From contig NZ_PYWM01000003.1 in assembly GCF_003049665.1 (NCBI RefSeq), forward strand, positions 62,001-126,000: 64,000 nucleotides of DNA, read 5' to 3'. Source of the stretch: Lysinibacillus mangiferihumi. Lineage in GTDB: Bacteria; Bacillota; Bacilli; Bacillales_A; Planococcaceae. The notes below the pieces were generated by a model. The model worked only from the letters and a program-made list of their open reading frames with translations. It searched no databases and was not told the origin of the DNA. Made by a program: the position numbers and the translations under genes. Positions 8,647 through 18,034 of this stretch are shown piece after piece (position 1 is the stretch's first letter; the number at the start of each line of letters is the position of its first letter).

Positions 8647-9018
8647 ATGACAACTTGGAACTTAGAGGGAATGAAAACGCATCTTTTTATTTGTAATGGC
8701 AGTAGCTGCATGAAAAAAGAGGCAGAGGAAATTACCCTAGCAATACGAGATGAAATCGAGAAATTAGCACTTGATAAGGAAATACATACGACAAGAACGC
8801 GCTGTAATGGCAGATGCAAAGATGCCTGTGTTGTCATCGCTTATCCACAAGGAAATTGGTATCGTGTGCCATCGGTTGAACACGGAAGAACACTTGTACA
8901 AGATTTAAACCATGACTCTTTACATAGTGAACATGTTTTTACACTGAAAGAAGGTACATTACAGCGTACACCGCAAACAACAGCCATTAAAGGCATCGAC
9001 AAGGTGAAAGAGGGGTAA
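8647..9018 (+). CDS. cbiW: Ferredoxin-like [2Fe-2S] protein, CbiW-type
   Basis: A 123-residue thioredoxin-fold ferredoxin-like protein. The cysteines are Cys16 and Cys21 (CNGSSC) with Cys53, Cys57 and Cys61 (RCNGRCKDAC), the spacing of this [2Fe-2S] family. It is the first gene after the riboswitch and terminator, three bases before cbiH60. The position matches cbiW at the head of the Bacillus megaterium cobI operon as I remember it. A likely role is electron supply or cluster delivery to the Fe-S proteins CbiH60 or CbiX, but that is inference. GAGGGGAG precedes the ATG. Confidence 0.8.
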   Translation: MTTWNLEGMKTHLFICNGSSCMKKEAEEITLAIRDEIEKLALDKEIHTTRTRCNGRCKDACVVIAYPQGNWYRVPSVEHGRTLVQDLNHDSLHSEHVFTLKEGTLQRTPQTTAIKGIDKVKEG

Positions 9019-9021
9019 AAA

Positions 9022-10692
9022 ATGGCGCAAAAAGGAAAGATTTTTGTTGTGGGCTTTGGCCCTGGTGATTTTAACCATATTACGACTCGTGCTGTGGAGG
9101 CACTGCAACAAAGTGAATTTATTATTGGCTATAAAACGTATGTTGAGCTTATTCAAGATTTAGTTAGTGCAAAGTCGATTGTTAGTACGGGCATGACAGA
9201 AGAAGTTTCACGAGCGCAAGAAGCAGTACGTCAAGCGGAAGCTGGCAATATTGTATCCGTTATTTCAAGTGGAGATTCGGGTGTATATGGGATGGCGGGG
9301 CTTGTCTATGAAGTGCTTATTGAGCTTGGTTGGACAGAAGCAACAGGTGTTGAAGTCGAAATCGTACCGGGTATTTCAGCTATCAATTCCTGTGCAAGTT
9401 TACTAGGTGCACCGATTATGCATGACTCTTGTACCATTAGTTTAAGTGACCATTTAACGCCATGGAATTTAATTGCCAAGCGTGTGGAAGCAGCGGCTAT
9501 GGCAGATTTTGTAATCGCTTTATATAATCCAAAAAGTGGGCGTCGTACACGTCAAATTGTAGAAGCCCAGCGGATTTTACTTGAATATCGCTCGCCTGAC
9601 ACGCCTGTAGGTCTTGTCAAGAGTGCCTATCGAGAGCGTCAGGAAATTACGATGACGACTTTAGCGGAGATGCTTGAGCATGATATCGGCATGTTAACAA
9701 CGGTTATTATCGGCAACTCTTCGACGTTTTTCTATGATAATAAAATGATTACACCGCGTGGCTATCAGCGTAAATATACGCTCGGGGAAGAAAAACAGCC
9801 TTTACGTCCACATCAGCGTTTAAGAGAAGAAAATGAACCTTGGGCGATGAACCAAGAAACAGGTACTGCAAGCCATGATTTTGCGGCAGATCCAAATGCA
9901 GGACGGATGAAAAGTAATATTGCCATTACGCCTGTATCAACACCGACAAAATCGTCTTTAGAAATGGCAGCAACGGCACTTGCGATGGTGCAGGGGACAA
10001 CTGCAACGAAAGTCACACCAAAGCTAGTTCAACAAAAAATAGAGTCAATTTTTGAACTAGCTGTTAGCCCTGGGGTAGCAAATAAATTTTTTACACCACA
10101 GCAGATGATGGCATTGGCTGAAGTTGTGGGAGACGAAGGCACGATGGAATATACGCCAGACCATCAAATTCACTTGAAAATCCCAACGACAGAACCACAA
10201 GCGATAACAGAGAAGTTGAGAGAAGTAGGCTTTTTACTCTCACCAATTGGGGATGTATTGTCATTAAAGGCATGTGATTTCTGTTATGGGGAGAAGGCTG
10301 ATTCCATCCCATATGCAGAAGAACTTCAAGCAAAACTAGGTGGCTTGTCATTGCCGAAAACATTAAATATTGGCTTTAATGGCTGTGGCATGGCATGTTA
10401 TCGTGCTGTGTTTGATGATATTGGTATTGTTTATCGAAAAAGTAAATTTGATGTCTTTATTGGAGCAAAGCCAGTAGGTCGAACAGCACATGCAGCACAG
10501 CCTGTCGTAGAGGGGTTAGAGCCAGAACAGCTTATTCCGCTTATTACAGCGATTATCGAGGAATATAAGGCAAATGCACATCCAAATGAACGCTTGTTTA
10601 AGTATTTTAAACGAGTGAAAAAAATATTGCATTTTACGTATCAAGATATGTCATCCAAAATAAAAGTAGAGCCAGCACCGTGCGGCGACTAG
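9022..10692 (+). CDS. cbiH: Cobalt-factor III methyltransferase CbiH60 (CbiH fused to a [4Fe-4S] domain)
   Basis: 556 residues, about twice a plain CbiH. Residues 1-250 are the precorrin methyltransferase domain (GFGPGDFNHIT near 11-21, SGDSGVYGM 83-91, VPGISAINSCASLLG 115-129). This enzyme does the C17 methylation and ring contraction of the anaerobic pathway. Residues about 300-540 resemble a nitrite/sulfite reductase-type domain with Cys418/Cys421 (ACDFC) and Cys455/Cys459 (NGCGMAC), fitting a [4Fe-4S] cluster. The fusion matches the 60-kDa CbiH60 of B. megaterium. A linker at 260-300 is low complexity. Start ATG is three bases after cbiW. Confidence 0.92.
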   Translation: MAQKGKIFVVGFGPGDFNHITTRAVEALQQSEFIIGYKTYVELIQDLVSAKSIVSTGMTEEVSRAQEAVRQAEAGNIVSVISSGDSGVYGMAGLVYEVLIELGWTEATGVEVEIVPGISAINSCASLLGAPIMHDSCTISLSDHLTPWNLIAKRVEAAAMADFVIALYNPKSGRRTRQIVEAQRILLEYRSPDTPVGLVKSAYRERQEITMTTLAEMLEHDIGMLTTVIIGNSSTFFYDNKMITPRGYQRKYTLGEEKQPLRPHQRLREENEPWAMNQETGTASHDFAADPNAGRMKSNIAITPVSTPTKSSLEMAATALAMVQGTTATKVTPKLVQQKIESIFELAVSPGVANKFFTPQQMMALAEVVGDEGTMEYTPDHQIHLKIPTTEPQAITEKLREVGFLLSPIGDVLSLKACDFCYGEKADSIPYAEELQAKLGGLSLPKTLNIGFNGCGMACYRAVFDDIGIVYRKSKFDVFIGAKPVGRTAHAAQPVVEGLEPEQLIPLITAIIEEYKANAHPNERLFKYFKRVKKILHFTYQDMSSKIKVEPAPCGD

Positions 10693-10706
10693 TGAGGAGA
10701 AAAGAA

Positions 10707-11684
10707 ATGAAAGCAATTTTATTTATTGGCCATGGGAGCCGTTTAGCAGCAGGAAATGATGAGGTACGCACGTTTATTCAACAATTGACTCCTTCAATTG
10801 ACGACAGCTATATCGTTGAAACTTGCTTTTTAGAATTTGAAGCACCTAATATCCCAGCAGGTATTGATGCATGTGTAAAGCGTGGCGCTACAGAGGTGTA
10901 TGCTGTGCCCATTATTTTATTGCAAGCAGGCCATTCAAAAATTCATATCCCTGCAGCGATTGATGCAGCTCGTTTAAAATATCCGGATGTAACTTTTACA
11001 TATGGGCGACCACTTGGTGTGCATGAAGAAGTGTTAAATATTTTAACAGAACGTTTATCAGCAACAGGCTTGAATATTAAAGAAAAACAAGAAGATACTG
11101 CGATTTTATTTATCGGTCGCGGTGGTAGTGATGCGGATGCAAACAGTGATTTTTATAAAATTGGTCGTTTGCTTTGGGAACAATTAGATGTCCTAACAGT
11201 GGAGTGTGCATTTATGGGCGTAACGAATCCCTCAGTGGACGAAGGAATCGAACGCTGTTATCGTCTTGGGGCGAAAAAGATTATTATGTTGCCGTATTTC
11301 TTATTTACAGGCATTTTAATGGAGCGTATGGAGGGGATGCAAAAGAGCTATGCAGCCACATATGCTGATTTAGACATCCAATTGGCAGATTATTTTGGCT
11401 ACCATCCAAAATTAAAAACGGTGTTGCTAGATCGTATGGAAGAGGCCATTGCAGGAGACGTAAAAATGAACTGTGATACATGTCAGTACCGTATTAATGC
11501 ATCGGCATTCGTGGAGCATCATCACGACCATGACCACGACCATGGTCATCACCATCACCATCATCATGACCACGATCACCACCACGATCATGACCACGAT
11601 CACGATCACCACCACGATCATGACCACGATCACGATCACCACCACGATCATGACCACCATCATGAAGAGGAGCTAGTGAAATGA
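10707..11684 (+). CDS. cbiX: Sirohydrochlorin cobaltochelatase CbiX, long form with His-rich tail
   Basis: 325 residues that insert cobalt into sirohydrochlorin. Two chelatase halves are visible: GHGSR with catalytic His9, and QAGHSKIHIP with His76, in the first half; FIGRGGSDADA begins the second. A MNCDTC motif (Cys256, Cys259) near the end fits the Fe-S site known in long CbiX. Residues about 271-319 are almost only His and Asp, a metal-binding tail encoded by a 30-bp tandem repeat. I use the ATG at 10707 after GTGAGGAG rather than an in-frame start nine codons upstream. It overlaps cbiJ by four bases (ATGA). Confidence 0.93.
   Translation: MKAILFIGHGSRLAAGNDEVRTFIQQLTPSIDDSYIVETCFLEFEAPNIPAGIDACVKRGATEVYAVPIILLQAGHSKIHIPAAIDAARLKYPDVTFTYGRPLGVHEEVLNILTERLSATGLNIKEKQEDTAILFIGRGGSDADANSDFYKIGRLLWEQLDVLTVECAFMGVTNPSVDEGIERCYRLGAKKIIMLPYFLFTGILMERMEGMQKSYAATYADLDIQLADYFGYHPKLKTVLLDRMEEAIAGDVKMNCDTCQYRINASAFVEHHHDHDHDHGHHHHHHHDHDHHHDHDHDHDHHHDHDHDHDHHHDHDHHHEEELVK
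11551..11664 (+). repeat. 30-bp tandem repeat encoding the CbiX His/Asp tail
   Basis: Two exact 30-bp units (11581-11610 and 11611-11640) and a partial third (11641-11656) encode HDH-type blocks, with a diverged copy just upstream. Multiples of ten codons keep the frame when copies are gained or lost. Tail length probably varies between strains. Confidence 0.9.
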
Positions 11685-12442
11685 TTTTCATGTTAGCAGG
11701 GACAAGCGATGCAAGAAATCTTGCACTTGCATTGCAGTCAGCAGGCTATGCTGTTACAGCTACCGTTGTCACGGATTCAGCTGCTACAAGTCTTGCACAA
11801 GTTGGACTGCCTCATTTAGTCGGTCGATTGACGGCAGAGGAGATGGCTGCACTTATTACTGAACGAGGGGATCGTTTAGTCGTTGATGCATCGCACCCAT
11901 TCGCAGAGGAAGCTTCTAAAAATGCTATGGCAGCGGCAAAAAGTGCAGGTGTTCCATATATCCGCTATGAACGCGCAAATGAGCATTACGAACATCCACT
12001 GATTACAGTCGTTAAAGATTATGAGGAAGCAGCACAATTAGCTGCGACAAAACGAGGCGTCATTATGCTGACAACAGGTAGTAAAACACTTGCTACATTT
12101 ACAAAGGTCTTGCAAGGGTTAGAACATACTCGTGTCATTGCACGTATGCTGCCTCGCCTTGATAATATGGAAAAATGTGAAGCGCTTGGTGTGGCACAAC
12201 GAGATATTGTAGCCATTCAAGGACCCTTTTCAAAAGAGTTAAACGAAGCATTATTCCGCCAATATGATGTCACTTTAATGATTACAAAAGAAAGTGGTAA
12301 AGTGGGCTCAGTAGATGAAAAACTAGAAGCCGCTCTAGCATGTGGTATCGAAACGATTTTAATAGCACGACCAAATATCCAATACGGCCAGCAATATTCC
12401 TCATTTGAGGACGTACTTCAGGCTGTGCAAAACATACTTTAG
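11681..12442 (+). CDS. cbiJ: Precorrin-6A / cobalt-precorrin-6A reductase
   Basis: 253 residues. This NAD(P)H-dependent enzyme reduces the macrocycle of cobalt-precorrin-6A. The N-terminal nucleotide-binding segment MLAGTSDARNLALAL and the VVDASHPFAEEAS block near residue 67 are typical of CbiJ/CobK. The C-terminal part has ITKESGKVGSVDEKL. The ATG overlaps the cbiX stop by four bases, giving translational coupling. Thirteen bases separate it from cbiC. Confidence 0.93.
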   Translation: MIFMLAGTSDARNLALALQSAGYAVTATVVTDSAATSLAQVGLPHLVGRLTAEEMAALITERGDRLVVDASHPFAEEASKNAMAAAKSAGVPYIRYERANEHYEHPLITVVKDYEEAAQLAATKRGVIMLTTGSKTLATFTKVLQGLEHTRVIARMLPRLDNMEKCEALGVAQRDIVAIQGPFSKELNEALFRQYDVTLMITKESGKVGSVDEKLEAALACGIETILIARPNIQYGQQYSSFEDVLQAVQNIL

Positions 12443-12454
12443 GAGGCAATTGAA

Positions 12455-13114
12455 ATGGACTTCAAAACAGATTTTAAACCATTAACAGTAGACCCAGACA
12501 AAATTTATGATTATAGTTTCTCAATTATTGCAGAGGAAATGGGCGAACATGATTTTTCAGAGGATGAGTGGAAAGTTGTCCGTCGTATTATTCATGCTTC
12601 GGCAGACTTTGAATTAGGACGTAGTGTAATTATTACACCAGGAGCGATTGAAGCAGGGATTAAGTCAATTCTTGCAGGACGTCATGTTATTGCAGATGTG
12701 CAAATGATAGAAAGTGGTTCAGGTAAAAAACGTTTCCAAAAACATGGCGGAGATTTACACTGCTATATCGCAGATGAAGATGTGTCGATTGAAGCGAAAA
12801 AACAAAATACTACACGAGCTATTATCTCGATGCAAAAAGCGTCAAAATTACACGAAGGTGGTATTTATGCGATTGGGAATGCCCCAACTGCTTTACTAGA
12901 ATTAATTCGACTAATCAAAGAAGGTTTAGCAAAGCCAGATTTAATTATTGGTATGCCAGTAGGCTTTGTTTCAGCAGCGGAGTCGAAAGAAGAGTTATTA
13001 AAACTAGAAGGCATTCCATATATTACAAATGTTGGGCGTAAAGGCGGTAGTACAGTGACGGTTGCTGCATTAAATGCCATTTCATTATTAGCGGACGAAC
13101 AGGCGAAAAAATAA
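12455..13114 (+). CDS. cbiC: Precorrin-8X / cobalt-precorrin-8 methylmutase
   Basis: 219 residues. It moves the C11 methyl group to C12, giving cobyrinate. The catalytic His is His47 in RRIIHASADFE, and the family segments RSVIITPGAIEAGI and IIGMPVGFVSAAESKE are present. TAGGAGGC sits correctly before the ATG. Its TAA stop shares one base with the cbiD start, so the two are coupled. Confidence 0.95.
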   Translation: MDFKTDFKPLTVDPDKIYDYSFSIIAEEMGEHDFSEDEWKVVRRIIHASADFELGRSVIITPGAIEAGIKSILAGRHVIADVQMIESGSGKKRFQKHGGDLHCYIADEDVSIEAKKQNTTRAIISMQKASKLHEGGIYAIGNAPTALLELIRLIKEGLAKPDLIIGMPVGFVSAAESKEELLKLEGIPYITNVGRKGGSTVTVAALNAISLLADEQAKK

Positions 13115-14247
13115 TGGAGCGGAAGCCAAAAAAGGATCCTAAAGACATGCGTCACGGTTATACAACAGGAGCCTGTGCAACAGCCGTTACGAAGGCCGCC
13201 TTGCTAGCACTTATTACGAATGAAGAACAAGAAACGAGTACGATTCATCTGCCAATAGGGAGAGATGCAACGTTTACGATAGAAAAATGTACGTTCGGTC
13301 ATAACGAAGTAAGTTGCGAAACAATAAAGGATGCTGGTGATGACCCAGATGCAACACATAAAGCCCTCATTATTGGTACGGTAAGTTGGGCTGATACACC
13401 AGGGATTCATTTAGATGGGGGTATTGGGGTCGGGCGAGTAACAAAGCCCGGCTTGCCCGTTGCTGTTGGAGAAGCCGCCATCAATCCTGTACCACGTAAG
13501 ATGATACATAGTACCGTGCAAGATGTGCTAGATGATTTTCAAATTACACGCGGCGTTAATGTTGTAATTTCTGTACCAGATGGTGAGGAAATAGCGAAAA
13601 AAACATTAAATGGACGGCTCGGCATACTTGGTGGCATTTCCATTTTAGGCACAAGGGGAACCGTCGTGCCTTTTTCGAGTTCCGCTTATATGGCAAGCAT
13701 TGTCCAAGCTATTAGTGTTGCAAGAGCTGCTGGCTGTGACCATGTTGTCGTGACAACAGGTGGACGTAGCGAAAAGTTTGGCATGGCTGAGTATCCTGCA
13801 TTACCTGAGGAAGCATTTATAGAAATGGGTGATTTTGTCGGCTTTACGTTAAAGCATTGTAAACGGCTTGGCATTAAGCGCGTATCGCTCGTTGGCATGA
13901 TGGGGAAATTTTCAAAGGTAGCACAAGGGGTGATGATGGTTCACTCCAAAAGTGCAGCGATTGATTTTAATTTTTTAGCACAGTTAGCTACAGATATTGG
14001 AGCAGATGAAGAGACCGTTGAACAAGTTAGAGCAGCGAATACCGCCTCTCAAGTTGGTGAAATAATGGCGGATAAAGGGTATGATGCATTCTTTCATCAT
14101 TTATGTGAAGCGTGTTGTTATTCATCATTACACCATATTAGAGGTGGCTTGACGCTCTCCACATCGATTTATTCGATGCAGGGACAATTACTAGGAAGGG
14201 CTGATGACATTGCATCAATCGATGAAATTGATTGGGATCGGGGATAA
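13114..14247 (+). CDS. cbiD: Cobalt-precorrin-5B C1-methyltransferase CbiD
   Basis: 377 residues. It methylates C1 in the anaerobic pathway and is a diagnostic gene for that route. The N-terminal signature [17 protein letters not shown] is clear, and [15 protein letters not shown] and [12 protein letters not shown] follow. Length matches the family. The start overlaps the cbiC stop by one base and the end overlaps the cbiET start by 44 bases. Confidence 0.95.
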   Translation: MERKPKKDPKDMRHGYTTGACATAVTKAALLALITNEEQETSTIHLPIGRDATFTIEKCTFGHNEVSCETIKDAGDDPDATHKALIIGTVSWADTPGIHLDGGIGVGRVTKPGLPVAVGEAAINPVPRKMIHSTVQDVLDDFQITRGVNVVISVPDGEEIAKKTLNGRLGILGGISILGTRGTVVPFSSSAYMASIVQAISVARAAGCDHVVVTTGGRSEKFGMAEYPALPEEAFIEMGDFVGFTLKHCKRLGIKRVSLVGMMGKFSKVAQGVMMVHSKSAAIDFNFLAQLATDIGADEETVEQVRAANTASQVGEIMADKGYDAFFHHLCEACCYSSLHHIRGGLTLSTSIYSMQGQLLGRADDIASIDEIDWDRG

Positions 14248-15424
14248 CGGACAGGAAAGTTTACTTCCTCAGTATAGACAGTGGATTACAGACTGTGAAG
14301 TGCTCGTTGGTGGTGAGCGTGTCCTTGATTTTTTCCCAAGCTTTGCAGGCGAAAAAATCGTCATTAAGGGTGGTCTTTCATCGCTCGTTGAAAGACTATC
14401 TAAAGAAACGAGAAAGACCGTTATTTTAGCGTCGGGAGATCCACTTTTTTACGGTATCGGAGGCTATTTAGCAAAAAAGCTTACGATTGAAGTGTATCCA
14501 TATATGAGTTCCGTACAGCTTGCCTTTTCAAAAATGGGTGAGAGCTGGCAGGATGCCTATGTAACAAGTATTCACGGGCGCCCAATAAAAGGTCTGGCAC
14601 AACGTATTGATGGCAAAAAGAAAGTGGCATTGCTGACAGATGCCGATAATAATCCAAATGTGCTTGCACGTTATTTAAAGCATTTTGGCATGACGGAATA
14701 CCGAGCTTTTGTTGCAGAAAATTTACAAGGTGCTGATGAAAAATATGGCTGGTACTCTCTTGATGAATTAGAAGAAGCGCAATTTTCCTCTCTAAATGTC
14801 GTGATTTTACAGCAAACATCAGCTCCAAAGCGCTATGCACTTGGCATTGATGATGAAGAGTTTTCACAACGTAAGCCGGACAAAGGACTTATTACGAAAA
14901 AAGAAATTCGTGTATTAAGTTTGCAAGCAATGCAGCTTCAAAAGGACAGTACGATTTGGGATGTAGGCACGTGTACAGGCTCCATGGCCATTGAAGCAGG
15001 AAAACTTGCGCCAGAAGGTCAAGTGTTTGCAGTAGAAAAAAATGCACCTGATTTAGAAAACTGCCTGCAAAATCAACAGAAATTCCGTGTTGATATAACA
15101 GCTATTCATAGTAAAGCGCCTACTGGACTAGAGCAATTCCCAGATCCAGATGCCATTTTTATCGGCGGTACAGGCGGGGAAATGGTCGAGCTATTGCAGT
15201 TATGCTGCACCCGTTTAAAGCCAGATGGTCGCATTGTCTTAAATGCGGCTACTATCGAAAATTTATATAAAGCAGTCGAAGCGTTTAAAGCATGTGGCTT
15301 TGCAGTGGAAATTTTACAGGCACAACTTGCGCGTAGTAAACCAATTTTAGATATGACGCGCTTTGTCCCATTAAACCCGATTTATATTATTTCGGCATAT
15401 CGAAAGGAAGAAAATCATGAGTAA
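14204..15424 (+). CDS. cbiET: Cobalt-precorrin-7 C5/C15-methyltransferase CbiET fusion
   Basis: 406 residues joining two enzymes. CbiE (about 1-205, [26 protein letters not shown]) methylates C5. CbiT (about 215-400, [13 protein letters not shown] as the AdoMet motif) methylates C15 and decarboxylates. The usual GTGTG of the CbiT loop reads GTCTG here. The start is uncertain: ATG at 14204 follows GGAAGG closely, while ATG at 14222 gives a more family-like N terminus but lacks a site. Both lie inside cbiD. The 3' end overlaps cbiL by eight bases. Confidence 0.92.
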   Translation: MTLHQSMKLIGIGDNGQESLLPQYRQWITDCEVLVGGERVLDFFPSFAGEKIVIKGGLSSLVERLSKETRKTVILASGDPLFYGIGGYLAKKLTIEVYPYMSSVQLAFSKMGESWQDAYVTSIHGRPIKGLAQRIDGKKKVALLTDADNNPNVLARYLKHFGMTEYRAFVAENLQGADEKYGWYSLDELEEAQFSSLNVVILQQTSAPKRYALGIDDEEFSQRKPDKGLITKKEIRVLSLQAMQLQKDSTIWDVGTCTGSMAIEAGKLAPEGQVFAVEKNAPDLENCLQNQQKFRVDITAIHSKAPTGLEQFPDPDAIFIGGTGGEMVELLQLCCTRLKPDGRIVLNAATIENLYKAVEAFKACGFAVEILQAQLARSKPILDMTRFVPLNPIYIISAYRKEENHE

Positions 15425-16124
15425 TCTTGGCATTTTATATGGCTTAGGCGTTGGTCCTGGCGATCCAGAATTAATTACAGTAAAGGCATTCCGCGTTATT
15501 CAGGAATCCCCCGTTATTGCGTACCCTAAAAAGTTAAAAGGTAGCAAAAGTTATGCGCATCGTATTGTAGATGTCTATATTAACCCAGAGGAAAAGGATA
15601 TGCTAGGTCTCGTTTTCCCTATGACAAAGGATGAAGCCGTCTTAGAACGTGAATGGACGAAATCTGTTGAATTGGTCTATGGCAAATTGCAAGAAGGGAA
15701 GGACGTAGCGTTTGTGACAGAAGGTGATCCTCTGCTCTACAGTACGTTTATCCATATGATGAAGCTCATGCAGGACATGCATCCAGATGTAGAAATTCGT
15801 ACTGTACCGGGTATTTCTTCATTCAACGGTTCAGCATCCCGCCTAGGCATCGCCCTTGCTGATGGAGATGATCGAGTTGCCATTATACCAGCCCATGATA
15901 ATTATGAAGCGATGCGTGAAGCGATAGAAAGCCATGATGCTGTCGTATTTATAAAAGTAGCAAAAGTGATTGATCTAATGCTAGAAGTACTGCGTGATTT
16001 AGATTTACTTGATAAAGCGTCCGTTGTCACAAAGGTAACATCTGATGAGGAAATTATTTGGGATGTACGTGAACTAGACGGTGTTGATTTAGAATATTTA
16101 ACGTTAATGGTGGTGCGTAAATAA
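15417..16124 (+). CDS. cbiL: Cobalt-factor II C20-methyltransferase
   Basis: 235 residues of the tetrapyrrole methylase family. It adds the C20 methyl group, the first methylation after cobalt insertion. [16 protein letters not shown] near the start, [12 protein letters not shown] in the middle and [15 protein letters not shown] are the AdoMet and substrate loops. The SPVIAYPKK segment fits CbiL/CobI rather than the related CbiF or CobA. It shares eight bases with cbiET and one base with cbiF. Confidence 0.93.
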   Translation: MSNLGILYGLGVGPGDPELITVKAFRVIQESPVIAYPKKLKGSKSYAHRIVDVYINPEEKDMLGLVFPMTKDEAVLEREWTKSVELVYGKLQEGKDVAFVTEGDPLLYSTFIHMMKLMQDMHPDVEIRTVPGISSFNGSASRLGIALADGDDRVAIIPAHDNYEAMREAIESHDAVVFIKVAKVIDLMLEVLRDLDLLDKASVVTKVTSDEEIIWDVRELDGVDLEYLTLMVVRK

Positions 16125-16909
16125 TGAAAAAAATATATATTGTCGGTGCAGGACCAGGGGACCCCGATTTAATTACTGTAAAGGGTTTACATATGCTACA
16201 AACAGCAGACGTTGTGATGTATACAGACTCATTAGTAAATGAAGATCTTATCGCAAAAGCAAAGCCAGATGCGGAAGTAATTCGAACAGCCGGCATGCAT
16301 TTAGAAGAAATGGTTGCCGTCATGGTTGAGCGTGTCAATGCAGGGAAAGTAGTCGCGCGTATGCATACAGGCGATCCTGCGATGTATGGTGCCATTATGG
16401 AACAAGTTGCATTATTAAAGAAGGAAGGAATTGGCTACGAAGTGATTCCGGGTGTTAGTTCGGTATTTGCTTCAGCCGCAGCAATTGGTGCCGAGTTAAC
16501 GATTCCTGATTTAACACAAACGCTAATTTTAACGCGTGCAGAAGGGCGTACACCTGTGCCAGAGTTTGAAAAGCTACGAGATCTCGCTAGCCATCATTGT
16601 ACGATTGCGCTGTTCTTAAGTGCCACGCTAACAAAAAAAATCGTTAAAGAATTGCAAAGTGCTGGATGGGCTGATAATACACCGGTTGCGGTTATTCAAC
16701 GTGCCACATGGCCAGATCAAAAAATAGTCCGTACGACATTAGTTGAGCTAGATGAGGCAATGCGTGTCAATGGTATTCGTAAACATGCCATGATTTTAGC
16801 AGGATGGGCGTTAGACCCGAATATTCATGATAAAGATGAGTACCGTTCAAAATTATATGATGCGACCTTTACACATGGCTTCCGCAAAGGTGTGAAGACA
16901 AGTGATTGA
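16124..16909 (+). CDS. cbiF: Cobalt-precorrin-4 C11-methyltransferase
   Basis: 261 residues, tetrapyrrole methylase family. It methylates C11 of cobalt-precorrin-4. VGAGPGDPDLITVKG (near 5-19), MHTGDPAMYGAI (near 85-96) and VIPGVSSVFASAAAIGAELTIP are the CbiF/CobM signatures; the last block separates it from CobA. The start overlaps the cbiL stop by one base (TAATG). The end overlaps cbiG by eight bases. Confidence 0.94.
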   Translation: MKKIYIVGAGPGDPDLITVKGLHMLQTADVVMYTDSLVNEDLIAKAKPDAEVIRTAGMHLEEMVAVMVERVNAGKVVARMHTGDPAMYGAIMEQVALLKKEGIGYEVIPGVSSVFASAAAIGAELTIPDLTQTLILTRAEGRTPVPEFEKLRDLASHHCTIALFLSATLTKKIVKELQSAGWADNTPVAVIQRATWPDQKIVRTTLVELDEAMRVNGIRKHAMILAGWALDPNIHDKDEYRSKLYDATFTHGFRKGVKTSD

Positions 16910-18023
16910 ATTACAAGAAGGTGTGCTACCTGAAGTGGAGCAGCGCAATCCTTATGCAGTGGTTGCCATTACAAAGCATGGTGTGCAAATCGGACGTAAA
17001 CTACAGCAGACTTTTGCAGCAAGCGATTTATATTATATGAGTAAGTTTGAGCAGGGCGACGAAGATGAAAAGCATATTCAGCTTTTTACTGGAACGGTTC
17101 GTTTATTACTGCCAACACTCTTTAAGCAGTATAAAGGGTTAATATTAATTATTTCACTTGGTGCGGTTGTGCGCATGATTGCACCTATTTTACAAGATAA
17201 GAAGACTGACCCAGGTGTTGTGGTGATTGATGATAGAGGCGAAAATGTCATTAGTGTGTTATCGGGTCATTTAGGTGGCGCCAATGAGCTAACGCATGAA
17301 GTGGCAGCGGCATTAGGAGCAAATCCTATTATCACAACAGCTTCTGACGTTCAAAAAACAATTCCCGTTGATTTATTTGGGGCACGTTTTGGCTGGGTAT
17401 GGGACAGTGCTGATAAATTAACACCAGTTAGTGCTTCAGTCGTCAATGAAGAACATGTGGCGATTGTACAGGAAGCGGGTGAACGTGATTGGTGGATGCG
17501 TGATACGCCAATGCCAGCACAAATTAAAATTTACCCAACAGCACAAGCTGCGATTGTAGCAAAACCGCATGCTACGCTGTTTATCACCGACCGACTCATT
17601 GAACCAGAGGAAGAAGTGCTGTTGGAAAATGGTGTTATTTATCGACCAAAATCAGTTGTCCTTGGCATGGGCTGTAACCGTGGGACATCTGTTGAGGAAA
17701 TTGAACAGCTGATTGATGAAACACTTGCTGAATTAAAGCTATCGAAAAAAAGTGTCAAAGCACTGTGTACAATTGATTTGAAGAAAGATGAAACGTGCTT
17801 TATTGAACTAACAAAAAAGTATGATTGGGAGTTCGTAACATATACGCCAGCACAATTAAATGAAATAAATTTCCCATCACCATCTGAAACGGTCTTTAAA
17901 TATACAGGGGCTTATGGCGTAAGTGAACCAGCTGCGATGCGTTATGCACAGGTGGAATCGCTCGTATTAACTAAGAAAAAATCAGGCAATGCTACGATTT
18001 CAGTAGCAAGATTAGTATTTTAA
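16902..18023 (+). CDS. cbiG: Cobalt-precorrin-5A hydrolase CbiG
   Basis: 373 residues. It opens the delta-lactone of cobalt-precorrin-5A and releases the two-carbon fragment, a step found only in the anaerobic route. The central GGDEF-unrelated CbiG core has LSGHLGGANELTHEVAAALG (about 122-141), and the C-terminal domain has VLGMGCNRGTSVEEIE (about 252-267). The start is GTG inside the cbiF 3' end, with an AAGGTG-type site upstream. Eleven bases separate it from cbiA. Confidence 0.93.
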   Translation: MIELQEGVLPEVEQRNPYAVVAITKHGVQIGRKLQQTFAASDLYYMSKFEQGDEDEKHIQLFTGTVRLLLPTLFKQYKGLILIISLGAVVRMIAPILQDKKTDPGVVVIDDRGENVISVLSGHLGGANELTHEVAAALGANPIITTASDVQKTIPVDLFGARFGWVWDSADKLTPVSASVVNEEHVAIVQEAGERDWWMRDTPMPAQIKIYPTAQAAIVAKPHATLFITDRLIEPEEEVLLENGVIYRPKSVVLGMGCNRGTSVEEIEQLIDETLAELKLSKKSVKALCTIDLKKDETCFIELTKKYDWEFVTYTPAQLNEINFPSPSETVFKYTGAYGVSEPAAMRYAQVESLVLTKKKSGNATISVARLVF

Positions 18024-18034
18024 GGAGGGGGCTT

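Noticed and set aside
11427-11691. Open frames on both strands through the CbiX tail
   Set aside because: They are consequences of the 30-bp His/Asp repeat, which has no stops in several frames; only the CbiX frame fits a protein family.
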